Source of the DNA: JBLEFH01 sp047345645 | GTDB taxonomy: Bacteria > Pseudomonadota > Alphaproteobacteria > Rhodobacterales > Rhodobacteraceae | Length of the DNA stretch: 64,000 bases | Strand: one strand, 5' to 3' | NCBI GenBank assembly: GCA_047345645.1 | Contig: JBLEFH010000007.1 | Shown: piece by piece, positions 1 through 8,683 of the stretch | How positions within the stretch are numbered: the stretch's first letter is position 1 | Layout: every line of letters begins with the position of its first letter | Position numbers and translations under genes: made by a program | The notes under the pieces: generated by a model | The model's database searches: none | What the model was told of the DNA's origin: nothing | Seen by the model: only the letters and a program-made list of their open reading frames with translations

Positions 1-432
1 ATCGAGATGCGTCTCCACAAGCTTGCGGAAAGGCTGGATGTTGAACGGGTTATACTCATAGGGCGAGAGGAACCGGGTCAGCATTTCGGAGCCCCAATAG
101 ACCGGGCTCATCTCCAGAATATCGCTGACGAAGCCGGGCGAGGGCGCGACTGTCATGAGCCAGTTCTCGATCGGCGCGGGCAGGGCGTCTCCGGTGGTGG
201 AGAGCGAGAGCCAGAACTGATCGAGACGGCGGCGCACACCGGCGCGGCCATTCTCATGCCAGCCGATCTTGATCGCCGCGGCGTTCATCGCGCCCGCCGA
301 CGTGGCCGTGACGCCGTCGATCTCAATATCTTTCTCGTCCATGAGCCGGTCCAGCGCGCCCCAGGTGAAGGCGCCATGCGCGCCTCCGCCTTGCAGGGCG
401 AGATTGACGACCCGCTTTTTCCTGGCTGCCAT
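1..432 (-). CDS. Patatin-like phospholipase family protein (partial, 3' end outside the window)
   Basis: The minus-strand frame starts with ATG at 432 and runs off the left edge, so only about 144 N-terminal residues are visible. They carry the patatin/RssA hallmarks: an oxyanion loop GGGAHG at residues 15-20 and a nucleophile elbow ATSAGA at 43-48 with Ser45 as likely nucleophile. The first Gly of the usual GxSxG is Ala here. The catalytic Asp would lie beyond the edge. The start overlaps the bdhA stop by one base (TGATG), so the two genes are translationally coupled. Patatin-like hydrolases next to 3-hydroxybutyrate dehydrogenase suggest lipid or polyhydroxyalkanoate turnover; that role is inference from context. 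Confidence 0.85.
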   Translation of the reverse strand, partial: MAARKKRVVNLALQGGGAHGAFTWGALDRLMDEKDIEIDGVTATSAGAMNAAAIKIGWHENGRAGVRRRLDQFWLSLSTTGDALPAPIENWLMTVAPSPGFVSDILEMSPVYWGSEMLTRFLSPYEYNPFNIQPFRKLVETHLD

Positions 433-1217
433 CAGAGGGCCGTCCAGCCGCCATCAACGGAGAGGGTGGTGCCGGTGATCTGCTCGGCCGAGTCCGAGCA
501 GAGGAACGCCACGATGCCGCCGATCTGCTCGGTGGTCGCAAATTCCTTGGAGGGCTGACGCTCCAGCAGAACCTCTTTGATCGCGGTTTCGCGGTCCATG
601 TCGTATTTCTTCATGGTGTCCGGGATCTGGCTCTCGACCAGCGGCGTCATCACATAGCCGGGGCAGATCGCGTTGCAGGTAATCGGCTCCTGCGCCGTCT
701 CCAGCCCGATCACTTTGGTCAGGCCGACAACGCCGTGCTTGGCCGCGACATAAGCGGATTTATAGGGCGAGGCGGTCAGGCCATGGGCCGAGGCGATGTT
801 GACGATCCGGCCCCAGCCTTGCGCGCGCATCTGCGTGACGGCGGCAGCCGAGGTGTGGAAGGCCGAGGACATGTTGATCGCGATGATCGCGTCCCATTTC
901 TCGGTCGGAAATTCCTCGATCCCGGCGACATGCTGAATGCCCGCATTGTTCACCAGAATATCGACCTTGCCGAGCTGCTCCGCCGCTTTCCTGATCAACT
1001 CGCGACATTCCTCGGGCTTCGACATATCCGCCTTGATATAGACGACTTTCGAGCCGGTCTCCGCCGCGATCTCTTCAGCGAGTTTGTGGTCCTCGTCATT
1101 ATCGGTGAAGCTGTTGAGCGCGACATGCGCCCCCAGACGGGCCATTTCCTTCGCAATCCCGAGACCGATCCCCGAATTTGATCCGGTGATCACGGCGGTC
1201 TTACCTTTAATTGACAT
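432..1217 (-). CDS. bdhA: 3-hydroxybutyrate dehydrogenase (SDR family)
   Basis: A 261-residue classical short-chain dehydrogenase predicted to interconvert (R)-3-hydroxybutyrate and acetoacetate with NAD in the cytoplasm, in ketone-body/PHB breakdown. The NAD-binding TGSNSGIG is at residues 11-18, NNAG at 90-93, and the catalytic Ser143, Tyr156 and Lys160 (YVAAK) are all present. Length and the C-terminal TGTTLSVDGGWTA segment fit bacterial BdhA. The ATG at 1217 is preceded by an AAGGAG-like site. It is the first gene of a minus-strand pair with the patatin gene. Assignment to 3-hydroxybutyrate rather than another SDR substrate rests on overall resemblance. Confidence 0.9.
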   Translation of the reverse strand: MSIKGKTAVITGSNSGIGLGIAKEMARLGAHVALNSFTDNDEDHKLAEEIAAETGSKVVYIKADMSKPEECRELIRKAAEQLGKVDILVNNAGIQHVAGIEEFPTEKWDAIIAINMSSAFHTSAAAVTQMRAQGWGRIVNIASAHGLTASPYKSAYVAAKHGVVGLTKVIGLETAQEPITCNAICPGYVMTPLVESQIPDTMKKYDMDRETAIKEVLLERQPSKEFATTEQIGGIVAFLCSDSAEQITGTTLSVDGGWTAL

Positions 1218-1323
1218 GACAGTGTGCTCCTTGTCGATTATCTGACGGGAACGTAACCGCTTGATGGGACAATTTCGAGAGGAACCGCGCGGATGTCCTT
1301 CGCAAAATCTCTTGATGACTCAT

Positions 1324-1350
1324 AAAAAAATGCCCTCCCGAAGGAGGGCA
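1324..1350 (-). terminator. Rho-independent terminator reading on the minus strand
   Basis: An 8-bp perfect stem, TGCCCTCC (1331-1338) with GGAGGGCA (1343-1350), and a tetraloop are followed on the minus strand by seven T (the A-run 1324-1330). No recognised gene on the minus strand ends here; bdhA begins only downstream at 1217. It therefore either ends an unannotated transcript from 1351-1500 or insulates bdhA. Confidence 0.8.
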
Positions 1351-1500
1351 CAGTCATGAGGCAGGTTTCATACAGGCAAGAAACCTATCGAGCAGTAACT
1401 TCACTATAGGCCATACATCGCCGTTCTCCAACTTGAATTTGCAGAAATGGCAAAGGCTTGTAGGCTGACCCCATAAAACAAGGCGATTCGAGCAGGAGCT
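1351..1500 (-). other. Possible small transcript or small ORF upstream of an orphan terminator
   Basis: This is 150 bases of intergenic DNA whose minus strand leads directly into the terminator at 1324-1350. A 29-codon ATG frame exists, and another frame ends with a protein-like but startless stretch (KLENGDVWPIVKLLL) followed by a stop. Neither has a convincing ribosome-binding site. A small RNA or gene remnant is possible; there is no direct evidence for either. Confidence 0.25.
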
Positions 1501-1509
1501 GTGACAAAG

Positions 1510-3318
1510 ATGACACTTAACAAGACGATACGGGGGCTTTTGCTGGCCAGCGCGGTGATTCCTTTTGCCGCATGGGCCGAGCCTCAGCATGGGATCGCGA
1601 TGTATGGCGCACCGGCGCTGGAGGAGGGGTTTACCCAACTTCCCTATGTGAACCCCGAAGCGCCCAAGGGCGGCGAGATCGTCTATGGCGAGAGCGGCAG
1701 TTTCGACTCGCTCAACCCCTATATTCTCAAGGGCCGCCCGGCTTACGGCGTGCAGGCACATATGGTCGAGACCCTGATGGGCCGAAATTATGACGAGCCG
1801 TTCGGGCTTTACGGGCTTCTGGCCGAAAGCATCGAGACCGATGAGGCGCGCAGTTTCGTCGAGTTCACCCTGCGCGAGGAGGCGACCTTCTCCGATGGCT
1901 CGCCCGTCACCGTGGAGGATGTGATCTGGTCCATGGAGACGCTGGCGAGCGACGGCCACCCGCGCTATCGCAACGCCTGGGAAAAGGTCGAGAGCAGCGA
2001 GCAGGTGGACGAGCGCACGGTGCGTTTCACCTTCTCCGAAGCCGACCGCGAATTGCCGCTGATCATCGGCCTGCGTCCGATCCTCAAAAAAGGCTTCTAC
2101 GACGACAAGGATTTTGCGGAATCGGGCCTCGACGCGCCGATTGCCTCCGGCCCCTATATCCTCGGCGATTTCGAGCCGGGCCGCTTCATCGAGTTCACCC
2201 GCAACCCCGATTACTGGGGCGCGGATCTGCCGATCAACAAGGGCCAGCACAATCTCGACACCATCCGCTACGAGTATTTCGTGGACAGCAATGCGGCGTG
2301 GGAATCCTTCAAGGCGGGCGAAATTTCTGTTCACCGGGAAGGGGATGCGCAACGTTGGGCCACGCAATACGACTTCCCGGCGGTCACCAATGGCGAGATC
2401 GTCAAGGAAGAGGTCGAACATCAACGTCCCTCGGGGATGCAGGGCTTCGTGTTCAACACCCGCAAGCCGATTTTCGAGGATCCGCGGGTGCGCGAGGCGC
2501 TGATCCGGGTGTTCAATTATGAATTCATCAACCGGACCCTGAATGACGGCACCTTGCCGCGCGCCGAAAGCTATTTCTCCAACTCGGATTTGGGGATGCA
2601 GCACGGGCCGGCGCAGGGACAGGTGAAGGAGTTGCTGGAGCAATATGAGGACATTCCGGAGGGCGCGCTGGAAGGCTACGCCCTGCCGAAATCCGATGGG
2701 ACCGAGCGCAACCGTGCCAATATCCGCGCCGCGATGAAGCTTCTCAACGAGGCCGGGTGGCAGGTCGAGAACGGGATTTTGCAGAAGGACGGCCAGCCCT
2801 TCAGTTTCGAGATCCTGCTCGGCTCATCCAGCAATGAACCGGTGACAAACCTCTATGTCAACGCGCTGAAATCGCTTGGGATTACCGCGAATGTGCGGCT
2901 GATCGACGACAGCCAGTATCAGACCCGCCAGAAAGCCTATGATTACGACATGATCTATGGCCACCCGGTTTACGGCGTCTGGCCGCTCTCACTCAGCCCC
3001 GGCAATGAGCTGAACCTCTATTTCGGCTCGGACGGCGTCGAGGCGGAGGGCACGCGCAACTATGCGGGCATCAATTCCGAAGCGGTGGACGGGTTGATCA
3101 ACACCATCCTGACCGCCGAGGATGAAGACACTTTCATCGCCGCGACCCGCGCGCTCGACCGGGTGCTGACCGCCGGGCGCTATATCGTCCCGACCTGGTA
3201 TCAGGATGTCTCGCGCCTCGCCTATGACGCGGATCTGACCCATGCTGAAGAGGTCCCGATGTGGGGCGATTGGGTAGGCTTCCTGCCCGAAGTCTGGTGG
3301 AGCAAATCCGCAGAGTGA
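1510..3318 (+). CDS. Peptide ABC transporter substrate-binding protein, YejA/family 5 type
   Basis: A 602-residue periplasmic solute-binding protein of family SBP_bac_5. A Sec signal peptide occupies about residues 1-23 (a hydrophobic stretch ending in AWA). The mature protein opens with an MYGAPALEEGFTQLPYVNP segment and a KGGEIVYGESGSFDSLNPY strand typical of YejA-like oligopeptide/microcin C binding proteins. The ATG at 1510 was chosen over the in-frame GTG at 1501 because AGGAG at 1494-1498 is spaced correctly only for 1510. No permease or ATPase genes adjoin it, so its transporter is encoded elsewhere. A strong terminator follows. Confidence 0.85.
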   Translation: MTLNKTIRGLLLASAVIPFAAWAEPQHGIAMYGAPALEEGFTQLPYVNPEAPKGGEIVYGESGSFDSLNPYILKGRPAYGVQAHMVETLMGRNYDEPFGLYGLLAESIETDEARSFVEFTLREEATFSDGSPVTVEDVIWSMETLASDGHPRYRNAWEKVESSEQVDERTVRFTFSEADRELPLIIGLRPILKKGFYDDKDFAESGLDAPIASGPYILGDFEPGRFIEFTRNPDYWGADLPINKGQHNLDTIRYEYFVDSNAAWESFKAGEISVHREGDAQRWATQYDFPAVTNGEIVKEEVEHQRPSGMQGFVFNTRKPIFEDPRVREALIRVFNYEFINRTLNDGTLPRAESYFSNSDLGMQHGPAQGQVKELLEQYEDIPEGALEGYALPKSDGTERNRANIRAAMKLLNEAGWQVENGILQKDGQPFSFEILLGSSSNEPVTNLYVNALKSLGITANVRLIDDSQYQTRQKAYDYDMIYGHPVYGVWPLSLSPGNELNLYFGSDGVEAEGTRNYAGINSEAVDGLINTILTAEDEDTFIAATRALDRVLTAGRYIVPTWYQDVSRLAYDADLTHAEEVPMWGDWVGFLPEVWWSKSAE

Positions 3319-3332
3319 GTTGATCTCAAACG

Positions 3333-3359
3333 AAAACGGCGCTTCGGCGCCGTTTTTTT
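3333..3359 (+). terminator. Terminator after the peptide-binding protein gene
   Basis: A CGGCGC/GCGCCG stem with a TTCG tetraloop (3337-3352), flanked by AAAA and TTTTTTT. The flanking A/T runs make it potentially bidirectional between the converging genes ending at 3318 and 3358. Confidence 0.9.
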
Positions 3360-4032
3360 AAACGTGCGGAATATCCGTCTGATGGGGCGGCTCGATGATG
3401 TGATCCTCGACATATTCCGGCGTCACCAGCCCGCCCGAAATGATCAGCTTCGCCGCTTCCTCGACCGACATGGAGAGCAGCGTCAGATCCTCGCGCGGCA
3501 CGAAGAGAAGGAAGCCACTGGTCGGGTTCGGCGTCGTTGGAAGAAACACGCTGACAAGGTCATTATGGCCCGCCTTATGGGGGATCTCGCCGGTCGTGTC
3601 GGTCGAGACAAAAACGATGCACCAGATGCCCTTGCGCGGATATTCGACAAGGCAAACCTGTTGAAAATTATTGCCATTTTGCGACAGGATCGTCTCGATG
3701 ATCTGCTTCACGCCGCCATAGATATTGCGCACGACCGGTGTGCGATCGACCAGACGTTCGGTCATGCGCAGAAGTTGCCGCCCGAACATGCCCTTGGTCA
3801 CAGCGCCGATGAGCGTGGTGAAGACCACAAACACCAACACGCCGTAGCCGAAGATGTTTTTGCCTAAGTAAGTCTGCGGGTTATAGGCACCGGGCAGGAA
3901 GGGCAGCACCCGCGCGTCAATGAAATTCACCATGGTCATGATGAGCCACATGGTCAGCAGGATTGGCATCACCACGACGAGGCCGGTGAAGAAATTCGCT
4001 TGCAGACGTTGGAAGAGCGATGGTTTTTGCAT
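3358..4032 (-). CDS. DUF502 family membrane protein
   Basis: A 224-residue protein with two hydrophobic segments near the N terminus: about residues 14-38, rich in VVVMPILLTMWLI, and about 60-82, YGVLVFVVFTTLIGAV. A conserved soluble C-terminal part follows, including a VVRNIYGGVKQI segment typical of DUF502. The biochemical role of the family is not established. It lies 27 bases downstream of psuG on the same strand and is probably co-transcribed with psuK-psuG. Confidence 0.8.
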   Translation of the reverse strand: MQKPSLFQRLQANFFTGLVVVMPILLTMWLIMTMVNFIDARVLPFLPGAYNPQTYLGKNIFGYGVLVFVVFTTLIGAVTKGMFGRQLLRMTERLVDRTPVVRNIYGGVKQIIETILSQNGNNFQQVCLVEYPRKGIWCIVFVSTDTTGEIPHKAGHNDLVSVFLPTTPNPTSGFLLFVPREDLTLLSMSVEEAAKLIISGGLVTPEYVEDHIIEPPHQTDIPHV

Positions 4033-4059
4033 GTCAGCTCATCAGGTTAGCGCCGGGTC

Positions 4060-4956
4060 TTACGAAAGCATCTCCCGCGCGATTGCGGCGGCGAGTTTCG
4101 CGTTATTCTTCACCAGCGCGATATTGGCGGTCAAGGAGCGGCCTTGGGTCAACTCGAAAATCCGCGCGAGCAGGAAGGGTGTGACCTCTTTTGCGGCAAT
4201 GTTCTGAGCCTCTGCCTCAGACAGCGCCTTTTCGATCACCGGGATAATCACGTCGCGGGAAATCTCGTCAGCTTCGGGGATCGGGTTCGCCACAAGCTGG
4301 CCGCCGGGAATCCCCATTTTCTGTTTGAGAATATGGGCTTGCGCAATGTCTTTCGCGTGATCCATGCGGAAGGGCGCGCGGATGCCGGAGTCGCGGGACC
4401 AGAAGGCAGGGAATGCGTCGCTTTGATAACAAAGCACCGGAACCCCTTGGGTTTCCAGCACTTCCAGCGTTTTGGGAATGTCGAGAATGGCCTTCGCACC
4501 CGCCGCAACGACCGTCACCGGCGTTTGCGCGAGTTCCAAGAGATCGGCGGAAATGTCGAAACTCGTCTCCGCGCCGCGATGCACCCCGCCGATGCCGCCG
4601 GTGGCAAAAACGGAGATCCCGGCCTGATGCGCGCAGATCATCGTGGCGGCCACGGTGGTCGCGCCATCCCGGCCCGTCGCCATCGCGGCAGCAAGATCGG
4701 CGCGGGAAAGCTTCAGCACATTTTCCTTTTGGCCAAGCGCCGTTAGCTCGTCCTCTTCAAGTCCGATATGCAGCTCGCCGCCGAGAACCGCGATGGTCGC
4801 CGGAACCGCGCCCGCATCGCGAATGACCTGCTCCACCTCGCGGGCCGTGTCCACATTTTGCGGATAGGGCATCCCGTGGGTGATGATGGTGCTTTCCAGC
4901 GCCACAATCGGTTCATTTTTCTCTTTCGCAGCAGCGACTTCGGCAGAAAATTTCAT
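4060..4956 (-). CDS. psuG: Pseudouridine-5'-phosphate glycosidase
   Basis: A 298-residue cytoplasmic enzyme predicted to split pseudouridine 5'-phosphate into uracil and ribose 5-phosphate. The family signature starts at the N terminus (PIVALESTIITHGMPYPQN, then IAVLGGELHIGL). Gly-rich substrate-loop segments such as FATGGIGGVHRGAE and the C-terminal NIALVKNNAKLAA helix are intact, and the length is typical. Its ATG overlaps the psuK stop as ATGA (4956-4953), which supports a psuK-psuG operon for salvage of RNA-derived pseudouridine. Uracil released here could feed the pyrimidine-degradation locus at 43.8-52.7 kb; that link is inference. Confidence 0.93.
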   Translation of the reverse strand: MKFSAEVAAAKEKNEPIVALESTIITHGMPYPQNVDTAREVEQVIRDAGAVPATIAVLGGELHIGLEEDELTALGQKENVLKLSRADLAAAMATGRDGATTVAATMICAHQAGISVFATGGIGGVHRGAETSFDISADLLELAQTPVTVVAAGAKAILDIPKTLEVLETQGVPVLCYQSDAFPAFWSRDSGIRAPFRMDHAKDIAQAHILKQKMGIPGGQLVANPIPEADEISRDVIIPVIEKALSEAEAQNIAAKEVTPFLLARIFELTQGRSLTANIALVKNNAKLAAAIAREMLS

Positions 4957-5816
4957 GTCGGGTCCTTGGTCATGTGGGTCTGGGCGGCGGCGATGGCGGC
5001 TTCCAGCGCATCCTGGCGGGAGAGGCCCGCGATTTCGGCCATGATATGCCCGGCCATGAAACTGTCGCCCGCGCCGGTGACGATCCGGGTTTCAATCGGG
5101 GGCGGGGTCGCGGCGTGAATCGCGGAAGGATCGGCGCAGACACATTCCGCGCTGCCATCGGTGACCAGCACCCGCGCCGCGCCCATCTCCAAGAGCGCAT
5201 CGGCGGCATCGCGGGCCGTGATCACATCCTTGCCGGAGATCACCCGCGCCTCATGCGTGTTGCAATAGAGCAGCCCGCGCCCGCCGGTGACGAAACCGCG
5301 TAGCCGCTCCGCTTTGCCGGGGCTGGCCGGAACCAGCCGCAAATCCGCGCCCGCCAGCGTTTCGTGCGCGGCGAGGGCGGCAAGGGTGGTTTCCGTCAGA
5401 TTGCCGTCGATCACCACCGGAAGGCGCGGCGGGTCCATCTTGGCGAGCGGCTCGACCAGCGCTTCGTCCACCGCCTCAAGCGAACGCGCATCGAAAATCG
5501 CGCCGACAAGGCCATTGGCGGCCTCGACGGCAATATAGGTGTCGGTCGGGCGATCCGTGCGGTATAGATAGCGCGTCTCAATTCCGCGCGCCTCGATCAC
5601 CTCGGTCAGCGCATCGCCCAAAGCATCGCGGCCAATGGCGGAGACCAGCGCGACCTTCGCCCCATGCCCCACCAGTTTCAGCGCGATATTGAGCCCGACA
5701 CCGCCCGGATGGCGCGACACCGTGCCCGGCATATCATCGTGAAGCTGCATCACGCGGGCCGAGCGCGCGATCACATCCCAATTGGCAGAGCCGATTACCG
5801 TAATGAAATCCGTCAT
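4953..5816 (-). CDS. psuK: PfkB-family carbohydrate kinase, probable pseudouridine kinase
   Basis: A 287-residue ribokinase/PfkB fold protein predicted to phosphorylate pseudouridine at the 5' position. The N-terminal GSANWDVIARS strand, the HPGGVGLNIA nucleoside-binding loop and the C-terminal GAGDSFMAGH signature with its catalytic Asp are visible. The start at 5816 has a very strong AGGAGGG just upstream; a longer in-frame extension to 5900 lacks that support. Overlap with psuG and the absence of other sugar genes favour pseudouridine as substrate. Confidence 0.88.
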   Translation of the reverse strand: MTDFITVIGSANWDVIARSARVMQLHDDMPGTVSRHPGGVGLNIALKLVGHGAKVALVSAIGRDALGDALTEVIEARGIETRYLYRTDRPTDTYIAVEAANGLVGAIFDARSLEAVDEALVEPLAKMDPPRLPVVIDGNLTETTLAALAAHETLAGADLRLVPASPGKAERLRGFVTGGRGLLYCNTHEARVISGKDVITARDAADALLEMGAARVLVTDGSAECVCADPSAIHAATPPPIETRIVTGAGDSFMAGHIMAEIAGLSRQDALEAAIAAAQTHMTKDPT

Positions 5817-6015
5817 ATCCCTCCTATGTCCCGGCGGCCTCGCGCGTGCAAGGGGGAAGGGGGGTTGCGCAGGGCGGGAAATGCGCGTATGTGGCCCCAC
5901 ATTGAAAACACAGGTGGCGTTTTGGGCCTATGGGGGAGACATCCTCATCAGGTCCGCCGGTCGGGGGAGACCCCGTGACGCGCTGCCGAGGAAGAACCGG
6001 AAAGGATATACGCAT

Positions 6016-6798
6016 ATGGCGCTTCCCGAATTCACGCTGCGCCAGCTTCTTGAAGCTGGTGTTCACTTTGGTCACCAGACCCACCGTTGGAACCCGAAGA
6101 TGGACCAGTTCATCTACGGCGCAAAAAACGGCATCCACATTCTCGACCTGACCCAGACGGTCCCGATGCTCGACGCGGCTCTGGAAGCCGTGCGCAAGAC
6201 CACCTCGAAAGGTGGCCGCATTCTGTTCGTTGGCACCAAGCGTCAGGCACAGCGCCCGATCGCGGAAGCCGCTGAGAAATCGGCGCAGTATTTCATGAAT
6301 CACCGCTGGCTCGGCGGCACGCTGACCAACTGGAAAACCGTGTCGAACTCCATCGGCCGTCTCAAGACGATCAATGAGCAGATGTCGGAAGGCGCTGCGG
6401 GCCTCACCAAGAAAGAGCGCCTGAACATGGAGCGCGAGCAGGACAAGCTGCAAGCATCGCTCGGCGGGATCGCCGAAATGGGCGGTGTGCCGGACCTGAT
6501 GTTCGTGATCGACACCAACAAGGAAGATCTGGCGATTGCCGAAGCCAAGAAGCTGGGCATCCCGGTTGTGGCTGTGGTCGACTCCAACTCGTCGCCCGAT
6601 GGCATCGACTATCCGATCCCCGGCAATGACGACGCGGCCCGCGCGATTGCCCTTTACTGCGATCTGGTGGCCCGTGCGGCGCTGGACGGCATGGCGGCAC
6701 AGCTCGGCAATGCCGGTGTGGACCTTGGCGAGATGGAAGAGCTTCCGGCAGAGGAAGCCGCAGCGGTTGAAGAAGCTGCTGAAAACACCGACGCCTAA
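6016..6798 (+). CDS. rpsB: 30S ribosomal protein S2
   Basis: A 260-residue S2 protein of the small ribosomal subunit. It shows the canonical start MALPEFTLRQLLEAGVHFGH and the RWNPKM, LDLTQT, GGRILFVGTK and NHRWLGGTLTN signatures. A short acidic/alanine-rich tail (EELPAEEAAAVEEAAE) is common in alphaproteobacterial S2. A GGAAAGGA ribosome-binding site lies just upstream of the ATG at 6016. It forms the conserved rpsB-tsf pair and is divergent from psuK, with a roughly 200-base shared promoter region. Confidence 0.98.
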   Translation: MALPEFTLRQLLEAGVHFGHQTHRWNPKMDQFIYGAKNGIHILDLTQTVPMLDAALEAVRKTTSKGGRILFVGTKRQAQRPIAEAAEKSAQYFMNHRWLGGTLTNWKTVSNSIGRLKTINEQMSEGAAGLTKKERLNMEREQDKLQASLGGIAEMGGVPDLMFVIDTNKEDLAIAEAKKLGIPVVAVVDSNSSPDGIDYPIPGNDDAARAIALYCDLVARAALDGMAAQLGNAGVDLGEMEELPAEEAAAVEEAAENTDA

Positions 6799-6823
6799 GC
6801 CTACATAACTGACATAATTCTGA

Positions 6824-6846
6824 CGCAACCCGTCTCTAGGGTTGCG
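6824..6846 (+). other. Hairpin between rpsB and tsf
   Basis: A perfect 8-bp inverted repeat, CGCAACCC (6824-6831) with GGGTTGCG (6839-6846), has a 7-base loop. No T-run follows, so it looks like an mRNA processing, stability or attenuation element rather than a full terminator. Confidence 0.5.
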
Positions 6847-6881
6847 CCTCAATTATCGCCTTATCATTCAAGGAGAGAGAT

Positions 6882-7757
6882 ATGGCTATTACTGCTGCAC
6901 AAGTGAAAGAACTGCGCGAGATGACCGGCGCAGGCATGATGGATGCCAAAAAAGCGCTGACCGAAACCGATGGCGATATGGATGCTGCGGTCGATTGGCT
7001 GCGCACCAAGGGTCTGGCGAAAGCTGCCAAGAAATCGGATCGCACCGCGGCCGAAGGTCTTGTGGCTGTGAAGGTCGAAGGCGGCAAGGGTGTCGCTGTC
7101 GAGGTGAACTCGGAGACCGACTTCGTTGCGAAAAACGCGGATTTCCAGAGCATGGTGACCCAGATCGCTGGCGCCGCCCATGGTCAGGACAATCTGGAAT
7201 CGCTGCTTCAGGCAGAGGTCAACGGCAAGTCGGTGAACGATCTCGTCACCAACGCGATTGCGACCATCGGTGAGCATATGGCCGTGCGCCGCATGGAAAG
7301 CATCGAAGGCGACAGCGTGGCCGATTACGTGCACAATGCCGCCGCTGATGGCATCGGCAAAATCGGCGTTCTCGTCGCGATGAAGGGTCAGGACAACGGT
7401 ATCGGCCGCCAGATCGCGATGCATATCGCGGCGACCAACCCCGAAGCGCTGAACGAGTCCGAGCTGGACGCAGCCTTCATCGAGCGTGAGAAAAACGTGC
7501 TGACCGAGCAGGCCCGCGAGAGCGGCAAGCCGGAGAATGTCATCGAGAAGATGATCGAAGGCCGTATGCAGAAATTCCTCAAGGAAGTGACGCTCGTGAA
7601 CCAGCCCTTCGTCATCAACCCGGACATCACCGTGGGCGACGCGGCGAAGGAAGCCGGTGTTGAGATCCTCGGCTTCATCCGCATGGGTGTCGGCGAAGGC
7701 ATCGAGAAGAAAGAAGAGAACTTCGCGGAAGAAGTGGCGAAAGCTGCTGGCAACTAA
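6882..7757 (+). CDS. tsf: Elongation factor Ts
   Basis: A 291-residue guanine-nucleotide exchange factor for EF-Tu. The N-terminal UBA-like domain carries the TGAGMMDAKKAL signature. It is followed by AVEVNSETDFVAKN, the signature of the first dimerisation/core region, and by NPEAL and QPFVINP segments of the second core region. AAGGAGAGA at 6870-6878 is the ribosome-binding site. It is 83 bases downstream of rpsB and ends at a good terminator. Confidence 0.98.
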   Translation: MAITAAQVKELREMTGAGMMDAKKALTETDGDMDAAVDWLRTKGLAKAAKKSDRTAAEGLVAVKVEGGKGVAVEVNSETDFVAKNADFQSMVTQIAGAAHGQDNLESLLQAEVNGKSVNDLVTNAIATIGEHMAVRRMESIEGDSVADYVHNAAADGIGKIGVLVAMKGQDNGIGRQIAMHIAATNPEALNESELDAAFIEREKNVLTEQARESGKPENVIEKMIEGRMQKFLKEVTLVNQPFVINPDITVGDAAKEAGVEILGFIRMGVGEGIEKKEENFAEEVAKAAGN

Positions 7758-7780
7758 ACCGCGCCTCTCAGAAGAAAGAA

Positions 7781-7806
7781 AGCCCCGCCACTGTGCGGGG
7801 CTTTTT
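7781..7806 (+). terminator. Terminator of the rpsB-tsf operon
   Basis: The stem AGCCCCGC (7781-7788) pairs with GCGGGGCT (7795-7802) around a 6-base loop and is followed by a T-run to 7806. Confidence 0.92.
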
Positions 7807-7844
7807 GTTTCTTGGGGAGGGGGCGCGTTCTGAAGCGGCGCGCC

Positions 7845-8447
7845 TCAGATAAATGTCACGCCCGCCGCCCGCATATTCGCCAGCGCCGCCTCTTTCGAGC
7901 CGTCTGTGTCAATCGCCCGTGTCAGATCCAGCGCCACCGATGTGTCAAGACCAAGCCGCGCCGCATCCACCGCCGACCATGCGACACAGAAATCCTGCGC
8001 CAGCCCCATCAGTGTCACCGCCTCGACACCATGGTCGCGCAGATAGCCCTCCAGTCCGGTTTTCGTCTCCTTGTCATTCTCGAAAAACGCCGAATAACTG
8101 TCGATTTTGGGATTGCTGCCCTTGCGAAGAATAAGGTCCGCGCGACTCAGGTCCAGATCGTCGTGAAATGCTGCACCTTCGCTGCCGATGAGGCAGTGGG
8201 CGGGCCAAAGGATCTGCGGACCGTAAGGCATATCAACAGTTTCAAAGGAAGATTTTCCGGGATGGTTGGGTGCGAGAGAAAGATGGTCTTCGGGGTGCCA
8301 GTCCTGTGTGAGCACCACGAGGTCAGATGTAAACATTGCTGCGTTTATACCCGCAACAATCTCGTCCCCACCCGTGACCGCCAGGGCCCCACCGGGACAA
8401 AAATCTTTTTGCATATCAATGACCAGCAAAGCGTTTTTCATGGACAT
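7845..8447 (-). CDS. pncA: Nicotinamidase
   Basis: A 200-residue isochorismatase-fold amidohydrolase predicted to convert nicotinamide to nicotinate for NAD salvage. The catalytic triad is visible as Asp11 (LLVIDMQKDF), Lys109 (LRKG) and Cys154 (QDFCVAWSA). The metal-site motif DWHPEDH is at 49-55 and WPAHC at 81-85. Length and order match bacterial PncA. It is transcribed on the minus strand as a single gene, converging on the tsf terminator. Confidence 0.93.
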   Translation of the reverse strand: MSMKNALLVIDMQKDFCPGGALAVTGGDEIVAGINAAMFTSDLVVLTQDWHPEDHLSLAPNHPGKSSFETVDMPYGPQILWPAHCLIGSEGAAFHDDLDLSRADLILRKGSNPKIDSYSAFFENDKETKTGLEGYLRDHGVEAVTLMGLAQDFCVAWSAVDAARLGLDTSVALDLTRAIDTDGSKEAALANMRAAGVTFI

Positions 8448-8518
8448 TCTCCCTCGCGATATATCACGAATGTGTTATAAACTTATGTTAAAGAGCACAT
8501 ATAAAGGAGGAAGCAGGA

Positions 8519-8683
8519 ATGATCGTAACGTTTCGTCGCCAAGATAAGTTAAAGTTGGCAACTAATCTGACGTATTTTCAAAGCGCTTCCGACAGTCAAC
8601 GTCTCTTTATAAGCGAGATACCGCCTTCGCGCCCCGTTGTGAAGGCCACTGGTCTTGCGAAAGCTCCGCCACACATCCGATAA
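8519..8683 (+). CDS. Possible 54-residue small protein, unrecognised
   Basis: An ATG at 8519 preceded by a near-perfect AAAGGAGG (8503-8510) with an 8-base spacer opens a 54-codon frame ending TAA at 8683, in the gap between divergent pncA and the beta-glucosidase gene. The product (MIVTFRRQDKLKLATN at its start) is basic, has no recognisable domain and no membrane segment. A LacI-like palindrome lies inside the frame, which argues the region may be regulatory instead. The rest of the 8448-8790 gap shows no other feature I can support. Confidence 0.3.
   Translation: MIVTFRRQDKLKLATNLTYFQSASDSQRLFISEIPPSRPVVKATGLAKAPPHIR
8578..8591. promoter_or_regulatory. Candidate LacI-family operator upstream of the GH1 gene
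   Basis: TCAAAGCGCTTCCG has the central palindrome AAGCGCTT and matches 8 of 10 fixed positions of the general LacI-family pattern TGNAANCGNTTNCA. It lies about 200 bases upstream of the beta-glucosidase start. The cognate regulator is not identified. Confidence 0.35.

Noticed and set aside
1354..2643. Minus-strand open frame opposite the YejA-like gene
   Set aside because: Antisense shadow. Only its last part (1354-1500) falls in intergenic DNA and is discussed as a possible small transcript.
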